Shown piece after piece: positions 1 to 11,403 of a stretch of 64,000 bases of DNA. Source of the DNA: Phorcus lineatus. Lineage: Eukaryota; Mollusca; Gastropoda; Trochida; Trochidae. Where the stretch lies: NCBI GenBank assembly GCA_921293015.1, contig OV121084.1:52177864-52241863 (forward strand), written 5' to 3'. Numbering within the stretch: the first letter of the stretch is position 1; each line of letters begins with the position of its first letter. The notes below the pieces were generated by a model, which was not told the origin of the DNA, searched no databases, and saw nothing but the letters and a program-made list of their open reading frames with translations. The position numbers were made by a program, and so were the translations under genes.

Positions 1-130
1 GGCCCATGTTTCCAGCGAGGTGAGTGACCGTGCCTGAGTGTGGACAGGACCCAAGGGTTTGACGTGGCACCCTCCCATTCCGGCAGGAACTGGGATAGAT
101 GCCCCCCGACTGGAAGATACGGGAGGAGGC
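1..130 (-). CDS. Start of DIRS-type retrotransposon pol ORF, cut by window edge
   Basis: Read on the minus strand, about 113 down to 1, this gives an open stretch beginning PVGGHLSQFLPEW and continuing to NPWVLSTL. The pattern PVGG-L-F---W--...WVL is typical of the N-terminus of the reverse transcriptase ORF in DIRS/Ngaro tyrosine-recombinase retrotransposons. It lies directly downstream of the gag-like region on the same strand, as expected for gag then RT-RNaseH-recombinase. The catalytic parts would lie left of the window. Family assignment rests on the motif from memory of the family. Confidence 0.6.
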
Positions 131-193
131 AATGGACCCCTTACTTTGGCGGCACTCGGGCCCCCTGACAGGTGTCCAGAACGAGCTCGGGGA

Positions 194-2035
194 TTAGGAG
201 CTCTGGTTTGACCCCCCTCTCCTCCGAAAAGGCAGCTGCTGACCCTTGGTCTGCTTTTTGCCCTTTTGTCTCTTTGCCTTCCCCTTCCCTGGATAGCTCT
301 TGCCCGACTTGTAAGGGATACGGTAGTTCCACCCCGAGAAGGACTTAGGCGGTGGGCCCGAAGGGAGGCTGTCCAGGGGGGACTTGCGTTTAGACCCTGA
401 GGTGCCCAGGCCGTTTTTAACGTTCTGGGCCCTCTCGATGCGGTCCGCAGAGTCCTTGATCACTGCGCCCGAGCCCGGGAACAGGGTTTGACCCAGTTCA
501 AACGGGAGGGCCAGCAGTGAGTTTTGGGTCGGCTGCGGGAGCGAAGAACAGCTCAGCCACAGCCTCTGCAGCCCCATCATTGCGGTCATCACCTGACTTG
601 AGGCGCTACGAATGGAGTCTCTTGTCAGGTGAGTATTGACCTCTGTCAGTTGCCTTTGGAGCACCGATTGTTCAGTTTGCTCCTTGCTCTCTGCCATGGA
701 CGTACCCTGCAGTGAAGCAAGGTACGCCATGTGAACAGTGACCCTGAGCTGTTGACAGGCGTTCCGGTAAATCTCCTCGAAGGAGCAGAACGTCCGTTTC
801 AGCAAGACTGTTTGAAGGGAGGCACCCGCCGTCCCTGGACCCCGAGGGCATCCAGGTTGACATTGGCCAGCACATCATCGTCCACCGTCGGAACCTCAAA
901 CAATCCCTGCTCTCCTATAGGGTACCTCTTAGCTAGGTCCGGGTTACGAGTACCCGAGAGGAGAGGGGTAATTGCATCGGCCTTCAGGCTGCCCAAGATG
1001 CGGAGTCGCACCTGGGGGGCTTTGCGATGAGCAAAGCCTCCCCCCGGGACGTCGGAACTCGGAGCTCTCTGCCTCCTTCTCTGGAATGACGACCTGAGGG
1101 AAGGCGGCCGAAAACTTGTCATGGACCCCCCTCAAGGCCTTAGAAATAGGGAGGTCAGCTGGATCAGCTTCAGAACCCCCACCGACCTCCATCTCCTCCC
1201 CCGACACCTCCGAGTCCTGGTTGGACGAAGTGTTGGAAGGAGGGACCGCAGAAGCAGACCGAGGAAGCAAGGGGATCCTAAAGACATCACCGCTCGACCC
1301 GTCGTTCCAGAGAAGGGAGCGGATGCTCGAGCCCAGGTGCAGGCCCTGACAGCAAAGCATCAGGGCCCAGACTCTTGGGGAAACCGGTCTCCCCAGACGT
1401 CTCGGCGGATCCGAGATCGGACTGGGGGTCCCGTGTAATGTTGCTCGAGGGTGTCCGGGCGAACCCGGGCCTCAAGCAACATTATTAAAGGCATCACCCA
1501 GGCCCATGCCCGGGTAAGCCTTGAGGCCGGCGCCGGACGCGGTCCCGAAGGAATCGGCCGACTGGGCATCGGGACCCGACGACCTAATTTCCTTGCGGAG
1601 TTCAGTCATCAGCTCCCCCATGAGGCCCTTCATCTGCCCCTTAATTAAGGCATTAATGGTTGAGTGTGAAAAGGGGGGAGCCTTAGCAGGGGAAACCCGG
1701 CCCCCCCTTTCCGAATCGGAACTCTCAGTGGAGGCCGACAGGATTGGGGGGGGGGGGGAACTTACAAACACTTTGGCCTTTTGTACCCTACGACATCTCT
1801 TGGAAGGGAGGTTCGCAGTTCGCACGTCCTCGCCCGCCTCCAGGCGACCTCTGTAGAAGACCGCGTCCAGGTTACGGCGACGCCTGGCCTTCGGTGTGAA
1901 GTTCTTGCAGGTAGAGCATTCAGAGTCGTCGTGACCCTCCGTGACTAAACACACCAGGCACCGATCATGTAGATCGGCCTGGGGAATAGAGGAGCTGCAC
2001 CCAGCACATTTCTTGAATGACTGTAATCCAATCAT
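194..2035 (-). pseudogene. DIRS-like retrotransposon gag, decayed
   Basis: The minus-strand reading starts at 2035 with a cysteine/histidine cluster in the first 45 residues (CxxC, HxxCxxC, H, then CxxC; residues about 10-43), the zinc-binding start typical of DIRS gag proteins. Acidic/serine linkers follow, and the end is basic and Lys/Gly-rich (about 194-330), as in nucleic-acid-binding gag tails. The reading frame is broken: a TGA at 1472-1474, probable shifts near 1475-1290, near 1050, and near 800-805. No single frame covers the whole length, so this copy looks inactive. GC content is far above the rest of the window, which marks it as a mobile insert. Promoter and terminal repeats were not identified with confidence. 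Confidence 0.7.
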
Positions 2036-3591
2036 ACAAGAAAAAACTGAGCAAAGTGTCTAAGTGCAGGGGGGTTGTGTAATCTTAATTAAGTATAATA
2101 TATTGATTAAATAAATATATATATATATAAGATACACGGCCGCGGCATATATAAGTGAGAAGCATCGTAAGCAAGCACTAATTATGCACAGCCTGAAATA
2201 AAAAGAACATGAAAAATGTCTTGCCCAACGATCCACCAAAATTTTCTTCAAGTTAACAACAAGGCAAAAATAATCGTAATCGAAGTGAAACGATGCTTAT
2301 TTAGTAAAAAATAACATCAAGTGCCAAACAATAAACGAATTCCATACAGGAGATCGACAATTTCCTCTAGTCGGAAAATGATCGTCTGGGAAATCGCCCT
2401 GTTTGTCCGTTTTCTCGCGCCAAGACGAAGCACGTGGTTCGCCTGGTTTGAAAAAACCTAAATCACAACGCGAAGGAATGCGAAAATGCGACCTACTCTA
2501 ATATATAAGATATGTAGAATATAAAAGGTCACCATACATTGTCCTTGTCCATACTTGCGAAACTCTTCAAAGCAAAAAACCTCTCTCACGGACACACGTC
2601 CTTTCGCTCGTATAACAGACTGATAAGTGATGAGAAAAGAGTTATCGGCCCTTGGCGTTACGGTGACCGCCAGGGGTTGGGGCCCTGTTAGGGTGGTGAT
2701 ATATACGAAAACATGTTTTATGTAGTTTTTTTGTATATTTTTTATTCAAAATATAGTCACAACCTGTCATATAGCAAAATACACAGATTTAATGCAATAG
2801 TACCCCAAGGAGGATTCCTTCTGATAAAGAATTTAATCTTACCTGAAATGACTCCTAACAAAGGCTTCACATGTAAGGTGTCAAAGACAAATCACCAGCC
2901 AATGGAAAGGTATGACCATCATTTAAGTTTTTGAATAATGCTCCATGGGCTATGGTAAAGATCAGTTAAAAATTATGCTTTCACCCAAAAGGTCTCTTCA
3001 CTATCAAGTATCAAAGACCCATTAAAATAAATGCCCATGGGTAAACTTTTTAGGACAAACTGACTGAGAGATGAAACCAAGATGCCAATATGTGAACATA
3101 AAAAAAAACCATAAAAACACTTATTATTAAGACGACACCAACTACTTTTCCACTGTCATTCTCACCTTTGTCTCTCTGCCATCCTGATGGGCTCCTGGAA
3201 TTCTTTTACAGATTTCTCTCAAGCTGTCGTTTAAATTGTGATGCCTTGTCCTGTTGATAAATCAACTAATCATTGTGAACCATACAACCATTCCTTCACG
3301 TTCTGATAACAAAATATAAATAATTTGAGATTTGTCAATGTATTCGAGTTCAGATGATGATGCCAGATAGAATTTATATAAAAGTTGGAATTTCAAATGA
3401 CACATTCATTATTTGACATAAAAATATCCAATCAAAACACAGCTTGCTAAGCAAAAGTAAGATATATTAATGAGATAATTAGATATTTTCCATCTAAGAT
3501 ACATATGCCACAAAAAATAATTGTTGAGAATTTTGAAGTGTTATCACTTGCAAAGAAGTGCTGTAAATTTGTAAAAATTATATTGTTTAGT
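2036..3591. other. Non-coding stretch: probable DIRS leader, then intergenic
   Basis: Composition drops from GC-rich to AT-rich at about 2040. There is a short TA run at 2117-2128. A GC-rich island at 2645-2700 with an imperfect inverted motif (TGGCG...CGCCA) could be the outer end of the DIRS element, but I could not find its partner repeat. From 2700 on I see only AT-rich sequence with no supported gene. Confidence 0.4.
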
Positions 3592-3753
3592 TTATGTTAA
3601 CCTTTCATTTTCCCGATGACGTTCCATCATTTTCATAGCAGTTCTTGGAGTCCTATCTTTCTTTGATGCATTGGTCTTGAATCGGTAGTTTGGTGACAAC
3701 ACCTCAGTCTTAGGCAGAACATAACAAATATCCCCAGTGCTAGTCCATGTGTC
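3592..3753 (-). CDS. Last exon of an unrecognised minus-strand gene
   Basis: The minus strand reads 53 residues then TAA (3592-3594), starting DTWTSTGDICYVLPKTEVLS and ending in a basic, helical-looking tail (MKMMERHRENERLT). The exon begins after TTTTGAAG, a usable acceptor, in phase 0. This matches the phase-0 end of the exon at 3833. Base composition and codon use look coding against an AT-rich background. I do not recognise the family. Confidence 0.5.
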   Translation of the reverse strand, partial: DTWTSTGDICYVLPKTEVLSPNYRFKTNASKKDRTPRTAMKMMERHRENERLT

Positions 3754-3832
3754 CTTCAAAATTATATAATATTGTCAATTAAAAAATGATACAATGATAT
3801 CTAGTGAAAAGGGTTGAATTGATATATTAAAC

Positions 3833-3962
3833 CTTATATTCATTCAATCCCTCCCAAGAATCCTGAACTTGGACTAACATCTTTCCCATAATTAGACATC
3901 TGCACTTATTCAAAGCAGTGTAATAGGCGCGTTTCAGACGCCCAGTGACAGCAGAGTTTTTT
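3833..3962 (-). CDS. Penultimate exon of the same unrecognised minus-strand gene
   Basis: On the minus strand this encodes a basic segment containing SAVTGRLKRAYYTALNKC and ending QDSWEGLNEYK, then a GTTTAA donor at 3832-3827 in phase 0. The 5' boundary is uncertain: an AG at 3964-3963 gives the start used here. The frame stays open up to 4001, where another AG could serve. The donor is weaker than consensus. Function is unknown. Confidence 0.45.
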
Positions 3963-4069
3963 CTTATATTGAATTGAGAAGCAAGATGGAGAAATATCAA
4001 CCTTTATGTGGACTTTGCGTTGTGTGTTGTGATCTTAAGAGTGTGAGGCTGATATGCTTACAAATGAAT

Positions 4070-4808
4070 TAACTCAGCATCCAGTCCGAACATCGGGCAC
4101 AAAGTATTAGAGAAAAGGACAAAAGAAACAAGTGAAGAACAACAATATTTTATTACAAAAATGGTAGAAAAATGAAACAAAAACTCAACAGCGAGAAGAT
4201 AGCACCAGTTGTTAATCACACACCTGTACAGCCGTACGATGCATGACAATGTGTAAACCTTTATATAATACCACCCAAACCTCCCTTTATTAAGAATCCT
4301 GCAAGTTTATAATTATCCCATAACTAATAACTAACTCCTAACCTATTTCCTATACTAATTTTCCCCCGACCCGCCTTAACAATAAACTAAGTACAAAAAA
4401 TCCCGTAATCCACCTAACATGCTAAAGGGGTGGGTGGATCCTGAGACAGGACCTGTCGGGACGATGGAATGCTACCTGTCTGGTTGCTCGGAACCCCGAG
4501 AGTGAGACAACTGAACCCGAGAAGCCAGGTCACTTATATACTGCTCTGAGACGACCTCTGACACGGGTCAGAGTTCAGCCACTGACAGCAGACGTCTCCG
4601 CCAATCAGTGCCTACTAATACATAACAAGCGCAACGCCGCACACATTACCCAGAAAGAAGTTATCTCGTAACGCAGAAAGTGAAACAATGGGCTACAAGA
4701 CTAACCGGTGAACCAATTATCCCCCTCCGCTAGGTTCGCACTGTTAATATATCTATCCTAATTGAAACCCTAACCCCCATTTACGTTATTTTATCCCAGT
4801 TTTCCTAC
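4070..4808 (-). mobile_element. Possible solo LTR inside an intron of the minus-strand gene
   Basis: Read on the minus strand, this looks like an LTR. It starts near TGTAGGAAAACTGG (4808 downwards). A TATA-type box lies in GTATATAAGTGACC (about 4542-4529), followed by a GC-richer leader and then an AATAAA polyadenylation signal near 4155 with GT/T-rich sequence after it. I could not find a convincing target-site duplication or an internal domain, so the exact ends are approximate. A promoter-bearing remnant of another element is possible. Confidence 0.35.
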
Positions 4809-5035
4809 AGCAGTCACATTCTAACCAATTATTCTTTTCACATACCTTGATACAGACTAATTAGCACATGCTTGACATCACGTATAGTGAGGGAAATTAC
4901 ATAAGAAAATTCAAATGCGTATGTTAGTAACAGATAGTATAAACACTACAATTGTTTACAAAGCAAGGGATGAAAAAAAGAAATGAGCAAGGCAACATGA
5001 ACTGTTACAAATATTAGATTATGAATAACCATCAC

Positions 5036-5280
5036 CCTTTTGTTTTTCATTTCATTAACAAGACATTCGGCAGCAACATCATGTTCATTTCTCTCAGCTT
5101 TTTGAGGGCGATAAAAGGCTGATTGGAGTTCATTATCATTGTCCGGAACTCTGTCAGCTATCTCCTCCTCTTTTCCGTAGTTCAGAAATGGAAGTTCGTC
5201 AAATAGGCACTGCTCACTGTCCTCCACGGGTGATGACGTAGGACTTTGTGGGGGGATGTAGATGAATCTGTCATCCATAT
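5036..5280 (-). CDS. Candidate exon, minus strand, unknown protein
   Basis: On the minus strand an acceptor (ACATGTTTCAG, ending at 5281) is followed by AT and then an open frame with an ATG at 5278-5276 (MDDRFIYIPPQSPTSS...). The frame is acidic, Ser/Pro-rich and hydrophilic for about 80 residues. A GTGATG donor can end it at 5036; without splicing it runs on to a hydrophobic stretch and stops at 4946. It may belong to the same gene as the exons at 3592-3962, with the LTR-like sequence in the intron between, but the phases do not join without a missing exon or another splice site. Confidence 0.3.
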
Positions 5281-5458
5281 CTGAAACATGTGTTGTAATA
5301 CATAAGTTGAGTTGTAGGCAAAGAGGGTTAAAAAAAAAAGAGTGATCTGAGAGACAACATCTGCTGCCTTTGTCCTACACACTTTTTTGCATGGTTATTA
5401 ATCTCTATAATGGGGTTTATATATGACCTTGACCTTTAACCTTGAAGGAGAGTATGTA

Positions 5459-6049
5459 CAGTGCTGTCGGGTAAAGCTACGCACCTAAGAGATAGATGTT
5501 CATTCTTCGGGAAAAAATACAGTATATGGGATATAAACCACTTCATTGTTAAAGTTTATTAAATATTAATGTAAAATATTCATGCTGAAATGTTTTTGTC
5601 AGTGACACTGAAAGTTTTCCAACGACTACCCCCCTATTCCCGTAGGTGGTCACGTGTAGGCTAAAGATACGCACGCGGGGTTTGAATGCACCATTCACTT
5701 CCAATATTATGATTTCGATAGATTTTTAAACTGTTTTCTGAAGTCTAGGTTAGGACAGACTGATAGTCGGATCAATACTTTGGTTTCCAATAACATTTGT
5801 TATTTGGGAAGGAAAACTGCTTGATTACGATATGTTTTCTAGGAATTTTGTCAGTTTTTACCGATGTTTTGCCAATAATCAACAATTAAGTCCTTTTTAC
5901 CTTTTCAAAAATGTCATGATTACTTCTAAATTGCCTAAAGATGCATAGACATAAATTTATTACAAGATAACACTCATCCTGCTTTACTAGGTTAAGTTTT
6001 GTGCGAGTGCGTATCTTTACCCGACGCGTATCTTTACCCGACACGGCTG
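5459..6049 (+). mobile_element. MITE copy 1 (Tc1/mariner-like ends, TA flanks)
   Basis: A 591-bp non-coding element is flanked by TA on both sides (5457-5458 and 6050-6051). Its ends are related inverted repeats: CAGTGCTGTCGGGTAAAG with TACGCAC on the left, and the reverse complement of CAGCCGTGTCGGGTAAAG on the right. The right end carries two tandem copies of the GCGTATCTTTACCCGAC module. TA duplication and CAG termini are typical of Tc1/mariner-related non-autonomous elements. A second copy in inverted orientation is at 7346-7946. Confidence 0.75.
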
Positions 6050-6691
6050 TAACCAAAGATTATAGATTTACCAAGTTAAAACATGGGAGGTTCCAAATAT
6101 TTTGGTTCATTGCTAAAAGTCAATGTTTCAAATCTTAATTAATCTTAAGTCAGCTGTTATGTATGTTCACTAATCAGTCATAACTTAATTTTAGTTAGTT
6201 GTACTAAGAAAAAAACCCTGCAAGGTTCTTAATTAGCATACCAAAAATCGTCCTAGACACATGTAGATTTCAGTAGGCCATTTTTGTATTTGAAAGGTTA
6301 TCAGAAAGAAAATATGACCTTATTTTTCGAAAATTAAAATAAAGAGTAAATCTGGATAACAGTTTAACTTATCAATACATTCGCCAGTCCCATAACTAGA
6401 TGAAAGCCTAATTTGTAAGTTTATGAAGTACCAAGGGCAATTTGTACCTAGCCAGGAGGTCAATGCTATCATTGGAAATGGCTGCCAAATATCAGATAGG
6501 CCTATGTGGTAATTATCGTTTCTCATCGTTACGTACAGCATTATGGACGCCATTTATCTATATTCATGGACGCGAACTCTTTTATTATGCAAATTTAACG
6601 AAGTTACTGGTACCAAAAACTTACCAAACAGTAAGATCTATCGAAATATCCCCCTGCCTTTTACGTCCATATTGAACCTTCCCGCGTGCAA

Positions 6692-6707
6692 CTTTTATAT
6701 GACGTCA
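6692..6707 (-). promoter_or_regulatory. CRE directly joined to a TATA box, minus strand
   Basis: A perfect palindromic cAMP-response element TGACGTCA (6700-6707) runs directly into TATAAAAG on the minus strand (6699-6692). This suggests a core promoter firing leftwards, towards the minus-strand exons at 5280 and below. A possible first coding exon is the ATG at 6553 with a phase-1 GTACAA donor after 6448. That phase fits the exon at 5280, but this link is speculative. Confidence 0.35.
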
Positions 6708-6869
6708 CGCTGTAGGCACGCACCTGCGCGATGTATTGGTTCCGAATTAAAACAACGGGTTTAAGGTAATAATTATAATTGAATAATACAATTGTTCTAA
6801 ATAACAAGTATTTTCATTAAATAGGGTTCCATTAATTATTAATTTTCGAGCCCGTAAAACCAGGAAAAA

Positions 6870-6913
6870 CCGGAAGTGGTTGCAATTGACAAGCCACGCT
6901 TTTCGTGACGTAA
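6870..6913 (+). promoter_or_regulatory. ETS and ATF/CRE-like sites upstream of distal EML exon
   Basis: CCGGAAGTG (6870-6878) matches the ETS/GABP consensus, and TGACGTAA (6906-6913) is a bZIP/ATF-type site. Both lie 35-78 bp upstream of the ATG at 6948, a usual position for a TATA-less promoter. Site matches alone do not prove use. Confidence 0.4.
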
Positions 6914-6947
6914 TTCACAACAACAATAAGTTGAAGAAAACTTTGCG

Positions 6948-6996
6948 ATGGATGATTCGATGACAACTTCGACTTCTTTGTACTCAAATGGTGTCG
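6948..6996 (+). CDS. EML: EML candidate distal first coding exon (1a)
   Basis: The ATG opens MDDSMTTSTSLYSNGV and then a strong GTATGT donor at 6997 in phase 1. Exon 2 at 37967 needs a phase-1 partner (G + AT = Asp), so it joins cleanly. The short start with acidic then Ser/Thr/Tyr-rich residues resembles the N-terminus of vertebrate EML1. ETS and ATF-like sites lie just upstream. Splicing to exon 2 would span a 31-kb intron and give an 817-residue protein with all other exons included. Confidence 0.6.
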
Positions 6997-7345
6997 GTAT
7001 GTAGATAACCGTCTAACAAACCTGCTACACAAGTAGCGGATGCGTAACTTATTTCCTGTTATTGCCAAGGTGTATCATCTAACATGTCAATTTGCATTGT
7101 CAATGACACAAAGCAATTCTCAATCAAAATGTACAGGTAAAATAGATTCATTATAAACTTATTCTTCCACTTGCGAAGTCTATATGTGGAAGTTTAGTCG
7201 ACAGTCAACGTGTCAAACAAATACTAATAATACATGGACAGTTTCGCTCTCGAATTTACTATTTGAAAATGCCAAATATTGCACAGTCAGCTACCTTCAT
7301 AAAATCAATTTCCTAAGATAGATTTTGATAAATTTCTTTTACATA

Positions 7346-7946
7346 CAGCCGTGTCGGGTAAAGATACGCGTCGGATAAAGATACGCACTCGCACAAAACT
7401 TAACCTAGTAAAGCAGGATGAGTTTTATCTTGTAATAAATTCATGTCTATGCATCTGTAGGCAATTTAGAAGATATCATGAAATTTTTGAAAAGGTAAAA
7501 ATTACTTAATTGTTGATTATTGGCAAAACATCGGTAAAATCTGACAAAATTCCTAGAAAACATATCGTAATCAAGCAGTTTGCCTTCCCACATAACAAAT
7601 GTTATTGGAAACCAAAGTATTGATCCGACTATCAGTCTGTCCTAACCTAGACTTCAGAAAACAGTTTAAAAATCTATCAAAATCATGATATTGGAAGTGT
7701 ATGGTGCATTCAAAGCCCGCGTGCGTATCTTTAGCCAACACTTGACCACCTACGGGAATAGGGGGGTAGTCGTTGGAAAACTTTCAGTGTTACTGACAAA
7801 CACATTTCAGCATGAATATTTTACATTAATTTTATCAATGAAGCTCTAAACTTTAACAATGAAGTGGTTTTTATCCCATATATAGTATTTTTTCCCGAAG
7901 AATGAACATGTATCTCTTAGGTGCGTAGCTTTACCCGACAGCACTG
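7346..7946 (-). mobile_element. MITE copy 2, inverted relative to copy 1
   Basis: This 601-bp element is nearly the reverse complement of 5459-6049, again with TA flanks (7344-7345 and 7947-7948). The left end carries the duplicated TCGG(G/A)TAAAGATACGC module. The right end is the single-module terminus ending in GCACTG. It has no open frame. The pair could pair up as a long hairpin in single-stranded DNA. Confidence 0.75.
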
Positions 7947-8961
7947 TATTATGTAAGCTTGTTTAAGTTACATTGAACAAGAGTTGTTATAATAATGATT
8001 ATTAAGATGGAACAGAATTTATTGAGCTCCGGCTATGTCTAGGACTGTCAAGTTTTGTTAGTCACGGATTCAACTTAATTTTGAAATGAAATATTGCAAT
8101 TCAAACATTTAAAGAAATTAGATATCCAATATTTTGTCATGTTAACTTGAATTTATATTATATCCATTCACATGCTACTTACAGGGATGGTTCTTTCATG
8201 GTATTTTTGTGGAAGCTTATTTTGGTCACATAAATCTTTTTATTGCCTATGAGAGCAATCTTTTCAAGGGTAATATTTTTCATATGATGCCCCAGTGCAA
8301 AAATAAATTTCCAAGGTGATATAACATCATGAATAATGTTTTAATGTCATGTATTCATGTGATAATCTGTTCTAAATTGAGCTACAACAGGCAGCTGGTC
8401 TTTGTTTGAAAATGGATTATAGCATATTTTCCTGACTTTCATGACTTTAGTATTAAATTGTGGATATGTCATAGTACTATGTGAAGAACTTTGGTGCCCT
8501 GAATTATAGCATAAACTGAGCTTGAGCTAGGGAAATACAATATCCTTATCTAAATACAATATTCATATATTTTATAAACATGTGGTTCACATTATTGAGT
8601 TGGAACATGTTATTTAGGTTAATTATTTGGTTGCTTTAGATTTGAAACTTCAACAAAGAAGAGCACACATTGATTTAAAGATGACAACAATGAGAATTAA
8701 AGCCATTAATTTCTTAATGATTGTTGAAAACCTTGCTACTACATGACTTTGCATTGTGGAGTATTGATTGATTAATTATCTGTGAATTTGTTTATATTCT
8801 AAATTTCCAAATATATATATCATTAACAAATTTTGAAATAAATTGCAACCTTTATTAAAACTTTCACATAGTGCAAAAAGACCCAATTTAGTGGATCTGT
8901 TTAAAACTCTAAGAACCATCCCTTTAATGTTAGAGCGGGGAATTATGCTATACCAATTTAG

Positions 8962-9018
8962 CGCTGCTAATGGCTGTAATATTGCCCAAGCAGTGTTAAA
9001 CAACAACTCACTCACTCA
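8962..9018 (+). repeat. SINE tail, ACTC-repeat family
   Basis: GCTGCTAATGGCTG...AATATTGCCCAAG...GTTAAACAACAACTCACTCACTCAC. Related tails occur at 26549-26605, 26242-26277 and 49821-49877. It resembles the conserved 3' domain plus ACTC-repeat tail of mollusc SINEs. The 5' head is not clear. Confidence 0.55.
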
Positions 9019-10227
9019 CTTTAACCAATTTATGTATAAAATTATATTTGAAATGTATAATCTATCAAATATGGCTTGAACATATCTGAAGAATTAGACT
9101 TTTTGTCTCTTAAAGCATTGATATTGTAATCTTAAAGTATACTCAGTATTCATGTCAATCCTTTGTGTTAGTTTTGTCAACTCATCAAAATGCAGCTCTA
9201 TGCTTATACATGTATTAACACTTCTCCCGCTCATTATGTCCTTTAAGTATTTTCAATATTTACATAATAATGCACTGTACAGAAAGTTTTGGTCTTGCCC
9301 ATGAGCATATGATAATGTATATAATTCTATTTGTGTTCGCTTGAAAATGAATGTTAATACAAAAATATCATAAGGTAAAAGATAACTAAATAAGTAAATA
9401 GAAATCAGCACATGTTTGTTTGGTATTATATCTGTCTCTTGATTTCTTAAACATCTGTAGTGAAATAAGTTTGCAATGAATTTCCTTAACTATTAATCAT
9501 TATATTTAAAAAAACAAAACTTTTTCAACCACAATAACAAAGGAGTGAAGTTAATAAAGTATATATAAGTGTGGCAAGTTCAAATTGAAAACCAAATCAT
9601 AAAATCAGTGTTAATCAGTATTTTTGAACGTTTGCATGTTATTTATTTTCAACACATGAGCATGTGCATGACAATATTTTGATAAAACGTTTAATAAAAG
9701 AACGCTTCTACTAACAAATGATTTTTTGTTTATTTTGCAATGCATTTGATTTGTTGCTTTTTTTGTGCTGAAGTGAATAAATATTTTGTTGAAGCATGGC
9801 AAATTGTTGTGTTGTTTTGTGACCTTTTTTGTTTTTATAGACATTGAGCTGATTTTATCATATCTGACTTTCTTTTCGTTTCCATGTTATCAGTTTAGAA
9901 TGTTTTGTTTTTGTAGCAAAACATGGAAAAGGGAAAGAATATCAGATAATGATGTTGCATAAAGGCAAAGGAAATATGTTTTTTGATAAAATTGATCCAT
10001 TAAAGATGGGTTAGAATCATCAAAAAGGATTTTGAAAATAACTGTAACATATCCAACTAACTGTTTAATTTGAAAAATGAAATCCCAAATTATTTGTTGT
10101 ATCATGTTTGTGATTATATTGATTAAAAGGACACATTTGATAAGAACATTACAAAAACCTTTGATTTACTAAAAACAAAAAGACAACCTTTGCTTTTAAG
10201 CAGTTATGGTTTTGTTTAAACTGCACT

Positions 10228-10229
<2 letters not shown>

Positions 10230-10264
<35 letters not shown>
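10230..10264. repeat. (AT)n microsatellite
   Basis: About 17 uninterrupted AT dinucleotides. Confidence 0.95.
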
Positions 10265-10266
<2 letters not shown>

Positions 10267-11259
10267 CCAACATCAAAGACAGTTTTAGTAATGATTTTAT
10301 GGACACTTCAAACAGAAAATTGAATTTGCTCAATCTGCTATGGTGAACTGTTTCTAAGGAATTTATCAGGTGCAGATTAGACAGGTTGAGGGAATGATGA
10401 AACGGAGACAGATTATCCCTCAGATAATCCTTCACTTGCCTTGTTTCTTCACTGCACAGTTACACAACAAAGTGTCTCATTTGTCAAACTGAAAAGATGT
10501 GCAAAATCATCAAGGCAATTCTCACTTCTTGCTTCGATAATTATTTTTCATTGATTGGAAATGTATTCTTATTTGAACATTACATTAGGCTTGGACATGA
10601 TTGAGATACTGGAATTAAAGATTCACACGATGAAAGTTACAAATAACCAAACCATATGGTAAAAAAGACTTATTAAATAAAATCATGTTTTGTGGTTGTA
10701 ATATGTAAAGTTTGATTCAAAGCGGATAATTCTTATGACAATATCTAGCTCATGAACAAGAGACAGGTAACATTGAATACTAACCTTATTGAAAAATAAT
10801 ACTTCTTGCACCTCCTTATTTTCTAGATTAGTAAAAATTGTGATCAAGATAAACTTACATCAATTATTCGATTTGAATCAGCCGGCTTGTAACAGAACAA
10901 TAGCTGGACCATCGAAGCACCATAAAAAGAAATTAGGTTTATGAAATGACAGACATATTATTTGAAGAAGAAAGGTATCTTTGCAAGACAGTTTATGAAT
11001 GGTATATAAGCTTTTTTTTTGCGCTGTCATTTTAACCTGAAAGATTTATTTTATTTTAATCAATATCATTTTCGTTTATAAAATTTAAGACTATTCAGTT
11101 TAATCAGAAGAGGAAAAGTATAAAACTTGATTAAAGATATGACTTACTGTAAATTATCATGCTTTGCAAATTTATAAAAAAAATAGTATATAAATATACT
11201 TAAAATTTTTCAGTTCTTCAAATATTTTTAAGCTGATGTTGAAAAGAATGCAAATTAGG

Positions 11260-11403
11260 GATTATAAATATATGTTTATAGATAAATACTTTTAGCTTGA
11301 TCTTGTTTTGAACAGTCATTTAACTATACAAGAAATGAAGAAGATTATAAATATAAGTTTATAGCTAAATATTTTTAGCTTGATCTTGTTTTAAATAGCA
11401 TTG
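11260..11403. repeat. Imperfect direct duplication, period about 83 bp
   Basis: Two copies of a roughly 60-bp segment (GATTATAAATATA...TTAGCTTGATCTTGTTTT) begin at 11260 and 11343, with a few substitutions. Confidence 0.85.

Noticed and set aside
1116..1438. Plus-strand open stretches over the gag region
   Set aside because: GC-rich antisense shadows of the minus-strand DIRS gag.
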